Source: Polyangia bacterium (GTDB lineage Bacteria > Myxococcota_A > Polyangia > Polyangiales > Polyangiaceae). Taken from it: a DNA stretch of 13,378 bases. Location of the stretch: contig JAUILJ010000113.1 in NCBI GenBank assembly GCA_030433055.1, positions 1 through 13,378 of the forward strand. Reading direction: 5' to 3'. The notes below the pieces were generated by a model that did not search any database, was not told the origin of the DNA, and saw only the letters and a program-made list of their open reading frames with translations. The position numbers and the translations under genes are program-made. Positions 6,181 to 13,224 of this stretch are shown in pieces. How positions within the stretch are numbered: position 1 is the stretch's first letter; each line of letters opens with the position of its first letter.

Positions 6181-6291
6181 CGGTTTTGTCCCGCGCAATA
6201 GCCCCGAAACAACTCCAGCGGGGCCGAGTCGGAGCGGCCACGGAGCCCGGGTTTGGCTCAGCATGTTCGTCACGCACTGCGCTCTATTGCG

Positions 6292-6315
6292 TTTCTGGGG
6301 CGAGGATTTCTGGGG
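6292..6315. repeat. 9-bp direct repeat upstream of add
   Basis: TTTCTGGGG occurs at 6292-6300 and again at 6307-6315, 15 bp apart, in the 273-bp non-coding gap upstream of adenosine deaminase (112-135 bp before its start, which reads leftward). Tandem half-sites of this kind can bind an activator. Apart from this I see no gene or clear promoter in 6181-6453. Confidence 0.35.
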
Positions 6316-6453
6316 GTGAGGAGCGCTGGTCGAGAGGCCGTGCTGCGCCTGCAGCTCGCCGCTCGGCGCGACCCCGGCGCGCCCGTGGGTCAAGCGCTCG
6401 CAGCGTGAGTTCGAAGGGGCGTCGCTGCCACAGTCGCTGGGTCGAGGGTCGGC

Positions 6454-7629
6454 TCAGGCTGAGCCCGACTTGCGACCGACCCAACCGACACCCAGCGCCA
6501 AGGCGAAGCAAAGCGAGGCGTAGGCCCAGGCCGGGATACCGCTCTCGTGTTCTCCGCTCTTCAGTTCCGCTTCCGCGCGGCGAAAGGCGTCGGCATAGAC
6601 GTCTACGGGCTGGTTACCGATGATGCGCCGACTGCCGACGTAGGTCGTGGGCAAGCCCACCATCTCCGCCTTTCGCAGGATCTGCATCTCGTCCTCGAGC
6701 GCCTGCTTCGTCGCCGCATCCAGCACGCAGGCTTCGAACTTCTGGAGGTCCAGGCCAAGCGCTTTGGCGGTGCGGGTCGCACCGATGGACCCGATGGGCT
6801 CACTGGTGAGCATCTGCTCTGCGTACTCGTCGCCCTTGCCCTGATTCCTCGCGCATATATGGCCCTTTGCGCTGGACATGGCGTCCTTGTGGAATGCCAG
6901 GGGGAAATTCTTGCGAACGAAGTGAACCTGGTCGCCGTATTGCTGCTTGAACTTCATCAGCTTGGGGTGCAGCGCGCGGCAGTGGGGGCACTCGAAGTCG
7001 AAGAACTCAACCACGTTGATCTTACCCGACACGTACAGGTTCGCGATCGGCGGTGGCACCGGAGGCAGGGGCCTGACACGGGGCCAGATCGCAGGCCCTG
7101 CGACGGCGATGATGCCGAGGAGCGCAGCGGCCCAAGGAGCGAAATCGGGGCCGAAGGGGACCTCTCGCTCCGGGTCTTTCCGCTTGGCGGCCTCGGCGTC
7201 CTTGACCGCCTTGTTGTACATCAGGCACGCCGACGCGGCGACGACCGCGCTGGTGTCCGCCACCATGCACAGCCAGCACACATGCTTGACGACGGCGATC
7301 TGCAGGCCCATCAGGAACAGCGCCACGGCAGCTCCCGCCCCCGATGCGTACAGCAGCAACGTGCGCCCGGTGGGCGAGTCTTTCCAGAGGGATAAGAGGT
7401 AGAGGCTGGCGAAGCCCGCGAGCCCCACAGCGGGCACCGGAACCAAGCCCTTGAACAAGTAGCCGTAGCCGCTGCCGCGCACCTTCGCGCAGGCGGAGTC
7501 GGCACCGCAGAACGCCTCTGCTGGCGTCGTGTAGTCAATCAACAGCGCCATGCTGGCGGCCAGGGCCAGCAACGTGGCGAGGCGCAGCAGTAGCAGCCAG
7601 CTTCCGATCGAGGCATGTCCAGCTCGCAC
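6454..7629 (-). CDS. VKOR-DsbA fusion: membrane disulfide-forming enzyme
   Basis: A 391-residue fusion. Residues about 10-180 are a VKOR (vitamin K epoxide reductase) domain with several membrane helices, the loop Cys pair C41-x5-C47 (FCGADSAC) and the quinone-site CxxC at 118-121 (HVCWLC). Residues about 195-355 are a DsbA/thioredoxin-fold domain with FFDFECPHCRALHP (CPHC at 214-217) and the cis-Pro loop GLPTTYV (P327). A final hydrophobic helix (about 364-384) ending GRKSGSA may anchor the C-terminus. By analogy with bacterial VKOR homologues, the DsbA domain oxidises exported proteins, VKOR re-oxidises it, and electrons go to quinone, replacing DsbB. The start is GTG 7629: an in-frame TAG lies 12 nt upstream and the next Met is already inside the first membrane helix. 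No Shine-Dalgarno is visible. It is divergent from RNase R and 273 bp before adenosine deaminase, so probably not cotranscribed with it. Confidence 0.93.
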   Translation of the reverse strand: MRAGHASIGSWLLLLRLATLLALAASMALLIDYTTPAEAFCGADSACAKVRGSGYGYLFKGLVPVPAVGLAGFASLYLLSLWKDSPTGRTLLLYASGAGAAVALFLMGLQIAVVKHVCWLCMVADTSAVVAASACLMYNKAVKDAEAAKRKDPEREVPFGPDFAPWAAALLGIIAVAGPAIWPRVRPLPPVPPPIANLYVSGKINVVEFFDFECPHCRALHPKLMKFKQQYGDQVHFVRKNFPLAFHKDAMSSAKGHICARNQGKGDEYAEQMLTSEPIGSIGATRTAKALGLDLQKFEACVLDAATKQALEDEMQILRKAEMVGLPTTYVGSRRIIGNQPVDVYADAFRRAEAELKSGEHESGIPAWAYASLCFALALGVGWVGRKSGSA

Positions 7630-7774
7630 CCCCGCGTTCTAGCGCCTAGCCGCCTGGAGTCGAAACTTTTGCAGAATCAGGCTGAAAGGCGCGGGTCCAG
7701 CCTGTACGGGTGGGCTTCCGCAGACTCGGGGCCCCGCTGCCTCTCACGCTTCGCGAGTGCGCATCAGCTAGACA

Positions 7775-7803
7775 TTGGGTGCGGCGGCGGGACGGTCTAT
7801 AGC
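7775..7803 (+). promoter_or_regulatory. Candidate rnr promoter giving a leaderless mRNA
   Basis: TTGGGT (7775-7780), exactly 17 bp, then TATAGC (7798-7803, matching TATA of TATAAT). Only GGGGCCC separates the -10 box from the ATG at 7811, so transcription would start at or one base before the start codon. There is no Shine-Dalgarno in front of the ATG, which fits leaderless initiation. Confidence 0.45.
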
Positions 7804-7810
7804 GGGGCCC

Positions 7811-10162
7811 ATGCCTCGTTTACCGAAACCCGATGCGATCGTCGAAGCGCTGCTTGCCGAGGGGCGGCCGCTCAGCGTGGGTGAGATCGCCGATCTGTGT
7901 GCAGTGCCCCGCGGTTCGCGGCGCCGCCTCCCCGAGATGCTCGATGCCCTGGTGGGAGAGGGAAAGCTGAAGGAGGCCCGAGGCGGAAAGTACCGGGCCG
8001 ACGTGCGCAAGCGAGCCGCCGAGGAGAGCTGGGAGGGCTTTCTAAATGTGAATCCGCGAGGATTCGGGTTCGTGGTCCAGGTGGGCAAGGACGATGTCTA
8101 CGTGCCCCCCGAGGCGATCGGCGGAGCCATGCACCGCGATCGAGTGCGTGTCGGCGTCGTGGGGCGGAGCTCCCGAGGTGTCGAGGGGCGGGTCGAGGAG
8201 ATCGTCGAGCGCCGCAGTCCGCGCGTGGCGGGTGTCCTGCGGCGGCGGGGTCGCAGCTTGTGGCTCGATCCTGACGACACCCGCATTCGCGGCCCGATCA
8301 CGCTGCCTCCGGGCGAGCAGCGGGGTGAGGATGGCGACGCCGCCGTCGTGAGCATCACCCAGTGGCCCGACTCGGCGAACGAGCATCCCCAGGCCGAGCT
8401 GGTGGACGTGCTCGGTGCCGACGGCGATCCGCTGGTCGAGGTGGCCAAGATCCTGGTGCGTGAGGAAGTCACCGAGGAACACCCGCCCGAGGCGATGGCA
8501 GAAGCCGAGGGTATGGCCGCGAAGCTGCGGCGCATCGCAGCGGAGAAGCGCGAAGACCTGCGGGGCGTGCCGCTTCCGACCATCGACCCCGAGGACGCCC
8601 GGGACCACGACGACGCTGTCTGGGCCGAGCGCGACGGCGATGGCTACAAGGTGTGGATCGCCATCGCCGACGTCAGCGAATACGTGCAGCCAGGCTCCGC
8701 GCTGGATGCCGAGGCGCTGCGCCGCGGGTGCACCATCTACCTGCCGGACCGCGCGATCCCGATGTTGCCCTCCGCGCTCGCCGCGGACCTTTGCAGCTTG
8801 CTGCCTGACACCGACCGGCTCTGCCTGTGCGTGATCGCCGAGCTCGACAAGCAGGCGAAGGTCAAGCGGGTGAAGATCGTGGAGGGCGTGATGCGCTCGG
8901 CGGCGCGGCTCACCTATGGCGGCGTGGCCCGAGCGCTCGGTTTCACCGAGGAACCACCGCGGAGCGCCCAGGCCGATGCGTTCAAGCGGGACCTCAAGGT
9001 GCTCGCGGAGGTCACGGGCAAGCTGCGTCGCGCGCGCATGAAGCGCGGCGCCCTGGACCTCGACTTGCCCGAGGCCCGCATCGTCGTGGATCCGGAGACT
9101 GGCGCGCCAACGGCCATCTACCGGCGCACCCAGGACCCCGGCATCAAGAAGGCGTACCAGATCGTCGAGGAGCTGATGCTCCTCGCGAACGAGCTGGTGG
9201 CGCGCTGGCTGGGGCGCCGCAAGTCACTGGCCATCTATCGTGTTCACGGCAAGCCCGATGAGCAGAAGCTGGAGCGCCTGGGTGAGGTCGCTGAGAAGCT
9301 CGGAGTGCGCTTCGACATCGACGAGATGCTGGAGCCGCTGGGGCTCGGCAAGTTCCTGCGCTCGATCCAGGAGCATCCGCGAAAGCAAGTGCTCGAAGGC
9401 TTGACCCTGCGCTCGCTGAAACAGGCGACCTACGACATCACGAACATCGGGCACTTCGGCCTCGCGTCGGAGGCTTACCTGCACTTCACGTCGCCCATCC
9501 GCCGCTACCCGGACCTGATGGTGCACCGTCAGGTCAAGCACCTGCTGCGCGGGGGAGCGGTGGATACAACCGATTCCACACGGGAACAAACGGCGACGGC
9601 AGCGACGCGCTCGAGCCAGCGCGAGCGAGCGGTGATGGACGTGGAGCGCGAAGTCTCTGATCTGTATCGCGCCCTGTTCATGCGGGACCGCATCGGGGAC
9701 CGGCTGGAGGGCACGGTGACGGCGATCGTCGGCTCAGGCTTGTACCTGAGCCTCGACGATCCGTTCGTCGACGTGCTGGTGCGGTACGAGTCGCTCGGAA
9801 CCGATCGTTACGAGATGACCGACGACGAGCTCGGTGCTCGGGGCGTGAACAGCGGAGACTTGATCCAGGTAGGCGATCGCATGTTGGTGGAGATCGAGGA
9901 CGTGTCCGTGCTGCGTCGGTCGGTGTTCGCCAGGCGCATCCCGCCGGACGACCTGGAGAAGAAAGCGCAGCGGGGTCGCCGTGGCCGACGCACCGTCGAA
10001 GAGGTGCTCAGCAAGCGTGGACCGCGGAAGGACGGTGGTCGCAGCGGCCGCCCCGGGCCCCGGGCGACGGGCCGCACAGGGGGCCCGCGGAACAACGGCA
10101 GCAAAGCGACCAAGGCTGCCGCGCCCAAGGTCTCGAAGCACAAGGGCCGGCGCAAGAAGTAG
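7811..10162 (+). CDS. rnr: Ribonuclease R (3'-5' exoribonuclease, RNB family)
   Basis: A 783-residue protein. Order: N-terminal helix-turn-helix (about 5-65, SVGEIADLCAVPRGSRRRLPEML), cold-shock/OB domains (about 75-215, GFLNVNPRGFGFV and DVYVPPEAIGGAMHRDRV), the RNB catalytic domain (about 252-590), S1 (about 628-710, GDRLEGTVTAIVGSGLYLSL) and a Lys/Arg/Gly-rich tail (716-783). Catalytic acids D259, D265, D267 and D268 in TIDPEDARDHDDAV match D201/207/209/210 of E. coli RNase II. TSPIRRYPDLMVHR carries the conserved catalytic Arg. The helix-turn-helix plus basic tail distinguishes RNase R from RNase II. It degrades structured RNA processively from the 3' end in mRNA and rRNA turnover. ATG 7811 is preferred; an in-frame TTG at 7775 would add 12 unalignable residues and overlaps the likely -35 box. 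The gene stands alone, divergent from the VKOR-DsbA gene and convergent with the vWA lipoprotein. Confidence 0.97.
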   Translation: MPRLPKPDAIVEALLAEGRPLSVGEIADLCAVPRGSRRRLPEMLDALVGEGKLKEARGGKYRADVRKRAAEESWEGFLNVNPRGFGFVVQVGKDDVYVPPEAIGGAMHRDRVRVGVVGRSSRGVEGRVEEIVERRSPRVAGVLRRRGRSLWLDPDDTRIRGPITLPPGEQRGEDGDAAVVSITQWPDSANEHPQAELVDVLGADGDPLVEVAKILVREEVTEEHPPEAMAEAEGMAAKLRRIAAEKREDLRGVPLPTIDPEDARDHDDAVWAERDGDGYKVWIAIADVSEYVQPGSALDAEALRRGCTIYLPDRAIPMLPSALAADLCSLLPDTDRLCLCVIAELDKQAKVKRVKIVEGVMRSAARLTYGGVARALGFTEEPPRSAQADAFKRDLKVLAEVTGKLRRARMKRGALDLDLPEARIVVDPETGAPTAIYRRTQDPGIKKAYQIVEELMLLANELVARWLGRRKSLAIYRVHGKPDEQKLERLGEVAEKLGVRFDIDEMLEPLGLGKFLRSIQEHPRKQVLEGLTLRSLKQATYDITNIGHFGLASEAYLHFTSPIRRYPDLMVHRQVKHLLRGGAVDTTDSTREQTATAATRSSQRERAVMDVEREVSDLYRALFMRDRIGDRLEGTVTAIVGSGLYLSLDDPFVDVLVRYESLGTDRYEMTDDELGARGVNSGDLIQVGDRMLVEIEDVSVLRRSVFARRIPPDDLEKKAQRGRRGRRTVEEVLSKRGPRKDGGRSGRPGPRATGRTGGPRNNGSKATKAAAPKVSKHKGRRKK

Positions 10163-10169
10163 GCCGGAG

Positions 10170-10219
10170 GGGGGTGAGCTGCAGCGGACTACGATAGGTC
10201 CGAAGTGCGTCTCACCCCC
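10170..10219. terminator. Nested stem-loop between convergent rnr and the vWA lipoprotein gene
   Basis: GGGGGTGAG (10170-10178) pairs perfectly with CTCACCCCC (10211-10219), a 9-bp stem. Inside it CGGAC (10185-10189) pairs with GTCCG (10198-10202). It starts 8 bp after the rnr stop and ends 25 bp from the stop of the opposing gene, so both transcripts would end in it. There is no T-tract on either strand. It is a probable bidirectional transcription end or 3'-protecting structure. Confidence 0.45.
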
Positions 10220-10244
10220 GCGCCCTGCCCGGTCACCGCGGGAG

Positions 10245-11501
10245 TCAGCGGGGTGTGATGGATCCGCAGGGGAACGAAATCTTGATGTCGTGGTCGCCGC
10301 TCTTGATGGCTTCGCACGCATCTCCTACGAGCTCGACCTGGCTGGGTGAGTTGAGGCGCCAGCCATTGGGATCGTCCTGGCCGAGGCTCTTGCCGTCGAG
10401 GTTCACGGTGCCCTTGTCCTGGGCTTCCGTGGAGACCGTGCCGTTGAGGTCGAAGACGCAGGAGCGGACGCCTTCGATGATGGTGTTGAAGGCGTCGATC
10501 AGACCAGACTGGTTGTTGGCCTTCCAGAACGGCGCGTCGGGACCGCTGGTCGTTCCCGTGCCCGCGTTCGCGACGTCTTGCAAGTGGGCGTCGCTGATGT
10601 CGCTGCCCACTGCGATGACGTAGGTGCGGATCCCCTGACCGTAGGCAGCCGTCGCTGCGTCCACGGAGATCTGCTGGGAGGTCGCGTTGTGGGCGTCCGC
10701 GTCCATGCAGTTGTCCGGCTCACCGTCGGTTGCCAGGACGATTGCCTTGTCGCCGGGTTCGGTGACCTGGGCGAGCTCCGCGGCGACGGCGGTGATGCTC
10801 TCGCCCGTCGGCGTGTCTCCGTCGGGATCGTTGGCGGAGTACAGCGCTTCGAGCGCGGCGTAGTTGCCCAGCGCCACGCTTTGTTCCGTGAGGATTGGGC
10901 ACTCACCGCCCTTGAAGCCGCCGTGGCTGGTGTAGAGGCTGAGGCCGAAGCGCACCTTGTCCTCGAGCGTCAAGACGACGCCGTTCGGTGCGTCGAAGAG
11001 CGCATTGTAGACGGCGTTCCAGCGGCTCGTCCCCGCGAAGTTCTCCGTCATGGATCCGGATTGATCGACGAGCAGCACAACGGTCGGAGTCTGGGGCTCG
11101 AACTTCACGTCTTCGTCGATGCATCCGGAACCCCCGGTGCCCCCGTTGGTTCCGCCTCCGATCCCCCCGACGCCAGAGCCACCGGAGCCGCCCTCACCGT
11201 CCTGGCATTGCCCCGTGGAATCACAGTGCCGGTCCATCCCGCACTGCCCGCCATCGGGCGTGCATTCGGCGGTGCAGGAGCCATTGGCGCCGCAGTGGGT
11301 ACCGTTCGGGCAGTCTTGGTCGAAGGTGCACTCGCCGCCACAGGCGTCGCCCAGCTGGTCGCAGACGGAAGTTCCGCCCGACGACCCGCTGCAACCACCA
11401 GGAAAGAGGCTCGCCGCCAGGAGCAGCGCGCTGATCGCGATACCGCCAGCGGCGCGAGAGAGGAGAGCGGGCCGCTTCAGATGGGGGAGAGGTGAAGTCA
11501 T
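10245..11501 (-). CDS. von Willebrand factor A domain lipoprotein
   Basis: A 418-residue exported protein. The N-terminal signal (basic MTSPLPHLKRPALLSR, then a hydrophobic stretch to about residue 32) ends in PGGC with probable lipid Cys 37 (Pro at -3 makes the lipobox imperfect). Residues 47-99 hold ten Cys in short repeats (DQDCPNGTHCGANGSC, DRHCDSTGQC). A Gly-rich hinge follows (about 103-126, GGSGGSGVGG-type). The vWA domain (about 139-347) has a complete metal-ion-dependent adhesion site: DQSGS (D146, S148, S150), T232 in DTPTGES, and D259 in ATDGEPD. So it should bind a divalent cation and a protein ligand. The last 70 residues (SCVFDLNGTV... KISFPCG) form a small Cys-containing C-terminal domain. 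It is probably a surface-exposed binding or adhesion protein; the ligand is unknown. The ATG at 11501 is the first after an in-frame TAG 12 nt upstream, with no Shine-Dalgarno. Confidence 0.93.
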   Translation of the reverse strand: MTSPLPHLKRPALLSRAAGGIAISALLLAASLFPGGCSGSSGGTSVCDQLGDACGGECTFDQDCPNGTHCGANGSCTAECTPDGGQCGMDRHCDSTGQCQDGEGGSGGSGVGGIGGGTNGGTGGSGCIDEDVKFEPQTPTVVLLVDQSGSMTENFAGTSRWNAVYNALFDAPNGVVLTLEDKVRFGLSLYTSHGGFKGGECPILTEQSVALGNYAALEALYSANDPDGDTPTGESITAVAAELAQVTEPGDKAIVLATDGEPDNCMDADAHNATSQQISVDAATAAYGQGIRTYVIAVGSDISDAHLQDVANAGTGTTSGPDAPFWKANNQSGLIDAFNTIIEGVRSCVFDLNGTVSTEAQDKGTVNLDGKSLGQDDPNGWRLNSPSQVELVGDACEAIKSGDHDIKISFPCGSITPR

Positions 11502-11862
11502 GGGACCATGCTAGCACGCGGGCGATGGAGGAAAGGCCTTCGCGAGCTGCTCTCGCGTCCGAGCGCGTGCCGGCTGCTCAGCCGGGATGATGCTTTCCGT
11601 GTGGCATAACACTCCGTGTCATGGGCGGTACCACCCGAGTGCTGACCGCGCGTTCCGGTGATTGCTCGCGTATGCGCCACCGAGGCGATCCGAATCAGCC
11701 GTCTGGAGCACATTGGTCACTCCAGTGTTCTTGGAATGGCCAGAGCATTCCCATCTGGGAAACAGCGCTTTCCGAAGTCGGCTTACGTCTGCCTACACCT
11801 GCGGTCGATGCTCGAGCGAGCGTTTGGTCGATTCTCCGCTGTCGGCGACGCTAACCCTCGGG
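11502..11862. other. Non-coding gap with four short hairpins
   Basis: No convincing gene in these 361 bp; short frames on both strands have no family resemblance or ribosome binding site. Four perfect short inverted repeats are present: CGCGAG/CTCGCG (11541-11557), CCGGCTG/CAGCCGG (11570-11585), CTGGAG/CTCCAG (11703-11725) and GGAATG/CATTCC (11733-11751). An imperfect palindrome is centred on GGTACC at 11623-11636. TAGCAT at 11513-11508 (minus) ends 6 nt before the vWA start and could be its -10 box. The middle part looks less GC-rich than the flanking genes. It should hold the vWA promoter and may hold a structured RNA. Confidence 0.5.
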
Positions 11863-13116
11863 TCAGGCGGCGACCGAGAGCATGCCAAACGCAGCGACGC
11901 CGCGCTTGCGGAGCTCTCGCCGCAGCGACTTCGCGTCGCTGCCCGGGCCGAGAAGCGCCCCCAGCAGACCCGCGGCGAAGCCATCGAGGGTGTCTCCACA
12001 GGCCGAGAGGTCATCGCTCGCGCCGCGCAGCACCAAGGCCCACGCGCTCGCGTTCGCCTTGAAGGTGTCGCTGGGTTCGATGCATGAACCGCGCAGGCTG
12101 GCGATGTCAGCTTGCTGGAGGCAAGCCACTACGTCGTCCGAGAGCGCTGAGGCGTCGAGGAGCTTGCCGTCTAGCAGACGCGGCAGCACCGCCGCGGCCC
12201 GTGTGGCGCCGCAGCCCATCGCGACCTCGGAGAGAGCGGCAATGAAACCTGCGTAGTGATCCGGGGCTTGCTCCGGCTCGGCGCGCTCCTGTGCGGGAAC
12301 GGGAGCCGCGGCGACGGCGCTCGACGGCATTGCCGCGGGGATCAGCTCGTCGATGGCGAGCGCCTCACTGCCCGTCTCGGCGCTGCCTGCGGCGAACTCC
12401 GCGCACAGCGCCTCCGCGACGGCGTCGGCTAGATCGTCGACGGCGCTCCGGGTCAGAGTGGGCGCGTGTTGCACGCCGCTCTCGGGCGCATCCAGCGGCG
12501 CGAACTCGGACTCGGAGTCGATGATCTCGAGGGTCTTGAGCACTTCGAACAGCTCCGCGCTGAGCGCGCGATCGTCTTCCAGTGCCTGCCCCTCGTTCAT
12601 CGGGGACGAGGCGGGGAGGTTCTCGATCAGCTCAGCTACCGGGGGAGGCGCGCTCGCTTCCGGCTCCAGCACCGGGAGCGCTTCGGGAGCCTCGGCCGTC
12701 ACTGGGGGAAAGCTGAGGCTGTCGACTCGCTGGAGCAGCTGGCTCAGTAGCGGGCCTGGCGCGCTGGTCAGGTGCAGCTCGTCGGTGGGCGCTGGTCGCT
12801 CCCAGTCGCCGAACAGCTGGGCGTCGGGGACGTGGATGCTGAAGCCAGCGCCGTCGCTGCTGCGCTGGAGCAGATTCTGGACGACGCTCACCGGAGGCAG
12901 CGGGATCTTCGAGCTCGGGGGCGATTCAGCCCGTTCCTCGCTCACGCTCGGGGGGAGCGGCGTGAGCTGGACGAGGGCCGGTGGTGCTTCTGGATGGGGG
13001 GCGCGCATCACGGCACGTGGCTGGCCCGTCGGAGTCAGGCAGACCCAGCAGGCACCCTGATGCAGCTGGTGATTGTCGTTTGGAAATTCGGGGCTCGAGT
13101 ACGGGCGGAAGCGCAT
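11863..13116 (-). CDS. Protein of unknown family with disordered acidic/proline-rich middle
   Basis: A 417-residue protein that I do not recognise. No signal peptide or membrane segment, so probably cytosolic. The N-terminus (1-40) holds QLHQGACWVCLTPTGQPRAV, a CxxC with nearby His that could be a small metal-binding or redox module. Residues about 41-285 are rich in Pro, Ala, Glu and Ser and look disordered, broken by short amphipathic helices: VVQNLLQR (78-85), PLLSQLLQR (122-130), VAELIENL, ELFEVLKTLEIID (188-200) and VDDLADAVAEAL. The LLQR motif occurs twice. The C-terminal 130 residues (287-417) look folded, mostly helical, with four Cys (302, 332, 345, 373), ending KSLRRELRKRGVAAFGMLSVAA. 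Such a build (small N-terminal module, linear motifs, folded end) suits an adaptor, but no function is claimed. The ATG at 13116 has GTAGAGG about 10 nt upstream. Coding direction is supported by protein-like composition; rightward frames over it are Arg/Ser-rich shadows. Confidence 0.75.
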   Translation of the reverse strand: MRFRPYSSPEFPNDNHQLHQGACWVCLTPTGQPRAVMRAPHPEAPPALVQLTPLPPSVSEERAESPPSSKIPLPPVSVVQNLLQRSSDGAGFSIHVPDAQLFGDWERPAPTDELHLTSAPGPLLSQLLQRVDSLSFPPVTAEAPEALPVLEPEASAPPPVAELIENLPASSPMNEGQALEDDRALSAELFEVLKTLEIIDSESEFAPLDAPESGVQHAPTLTRSAVDDLADAVAEALCAEFAAGSAETGSEALAIDELIPAAMPSSAVAAAPVPAQERAEPEQAPDHYAGFIAALSEVAMGCGATRAAAVLPRLLDGKLLDASALSDDVVACLQQADIASLRGSCIEPSDTFKANASAWALVLRGASDDLSACGDTLDGFAAGLLGALLGPGSDAKSLRRELRKRGVAAFGMLSVAA

Positions 13117-13224
13117 GGCGGGAAGACCTCTACGCTTTCGCTACCGTGCGCCGCGGAAACCGCCAAAAAAGCCGCGCGGATTGCGCTACTGCAGGACTTA
13201 CGTAACCGCCGCGTTCCTCGGCTC

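Noticed and set aside
5215..6201. Long rightward open frame (328 codons) opposite adenosine deaminase
   Set aside because: The minus strand carries all adenosine deaminase active-site motifs; the plus frame is a mirror with biased composition.
11621..11854. Rightward 77-codon frame in the gap upstream of the unknown gene's 3' end
   Set aside because: No ribosome binding site or recognisable motif; overlapping frames in all directions are equally open.
13165..13170. A6 run (T6 on the minus strand) after the edge gene, as an intrinsic terminator
   Set aside because: The preceding minus-strand sequence forms only a 4-bp GCGC stem or a self-palindrome CCGCGCGG without a loop; too weak to call.
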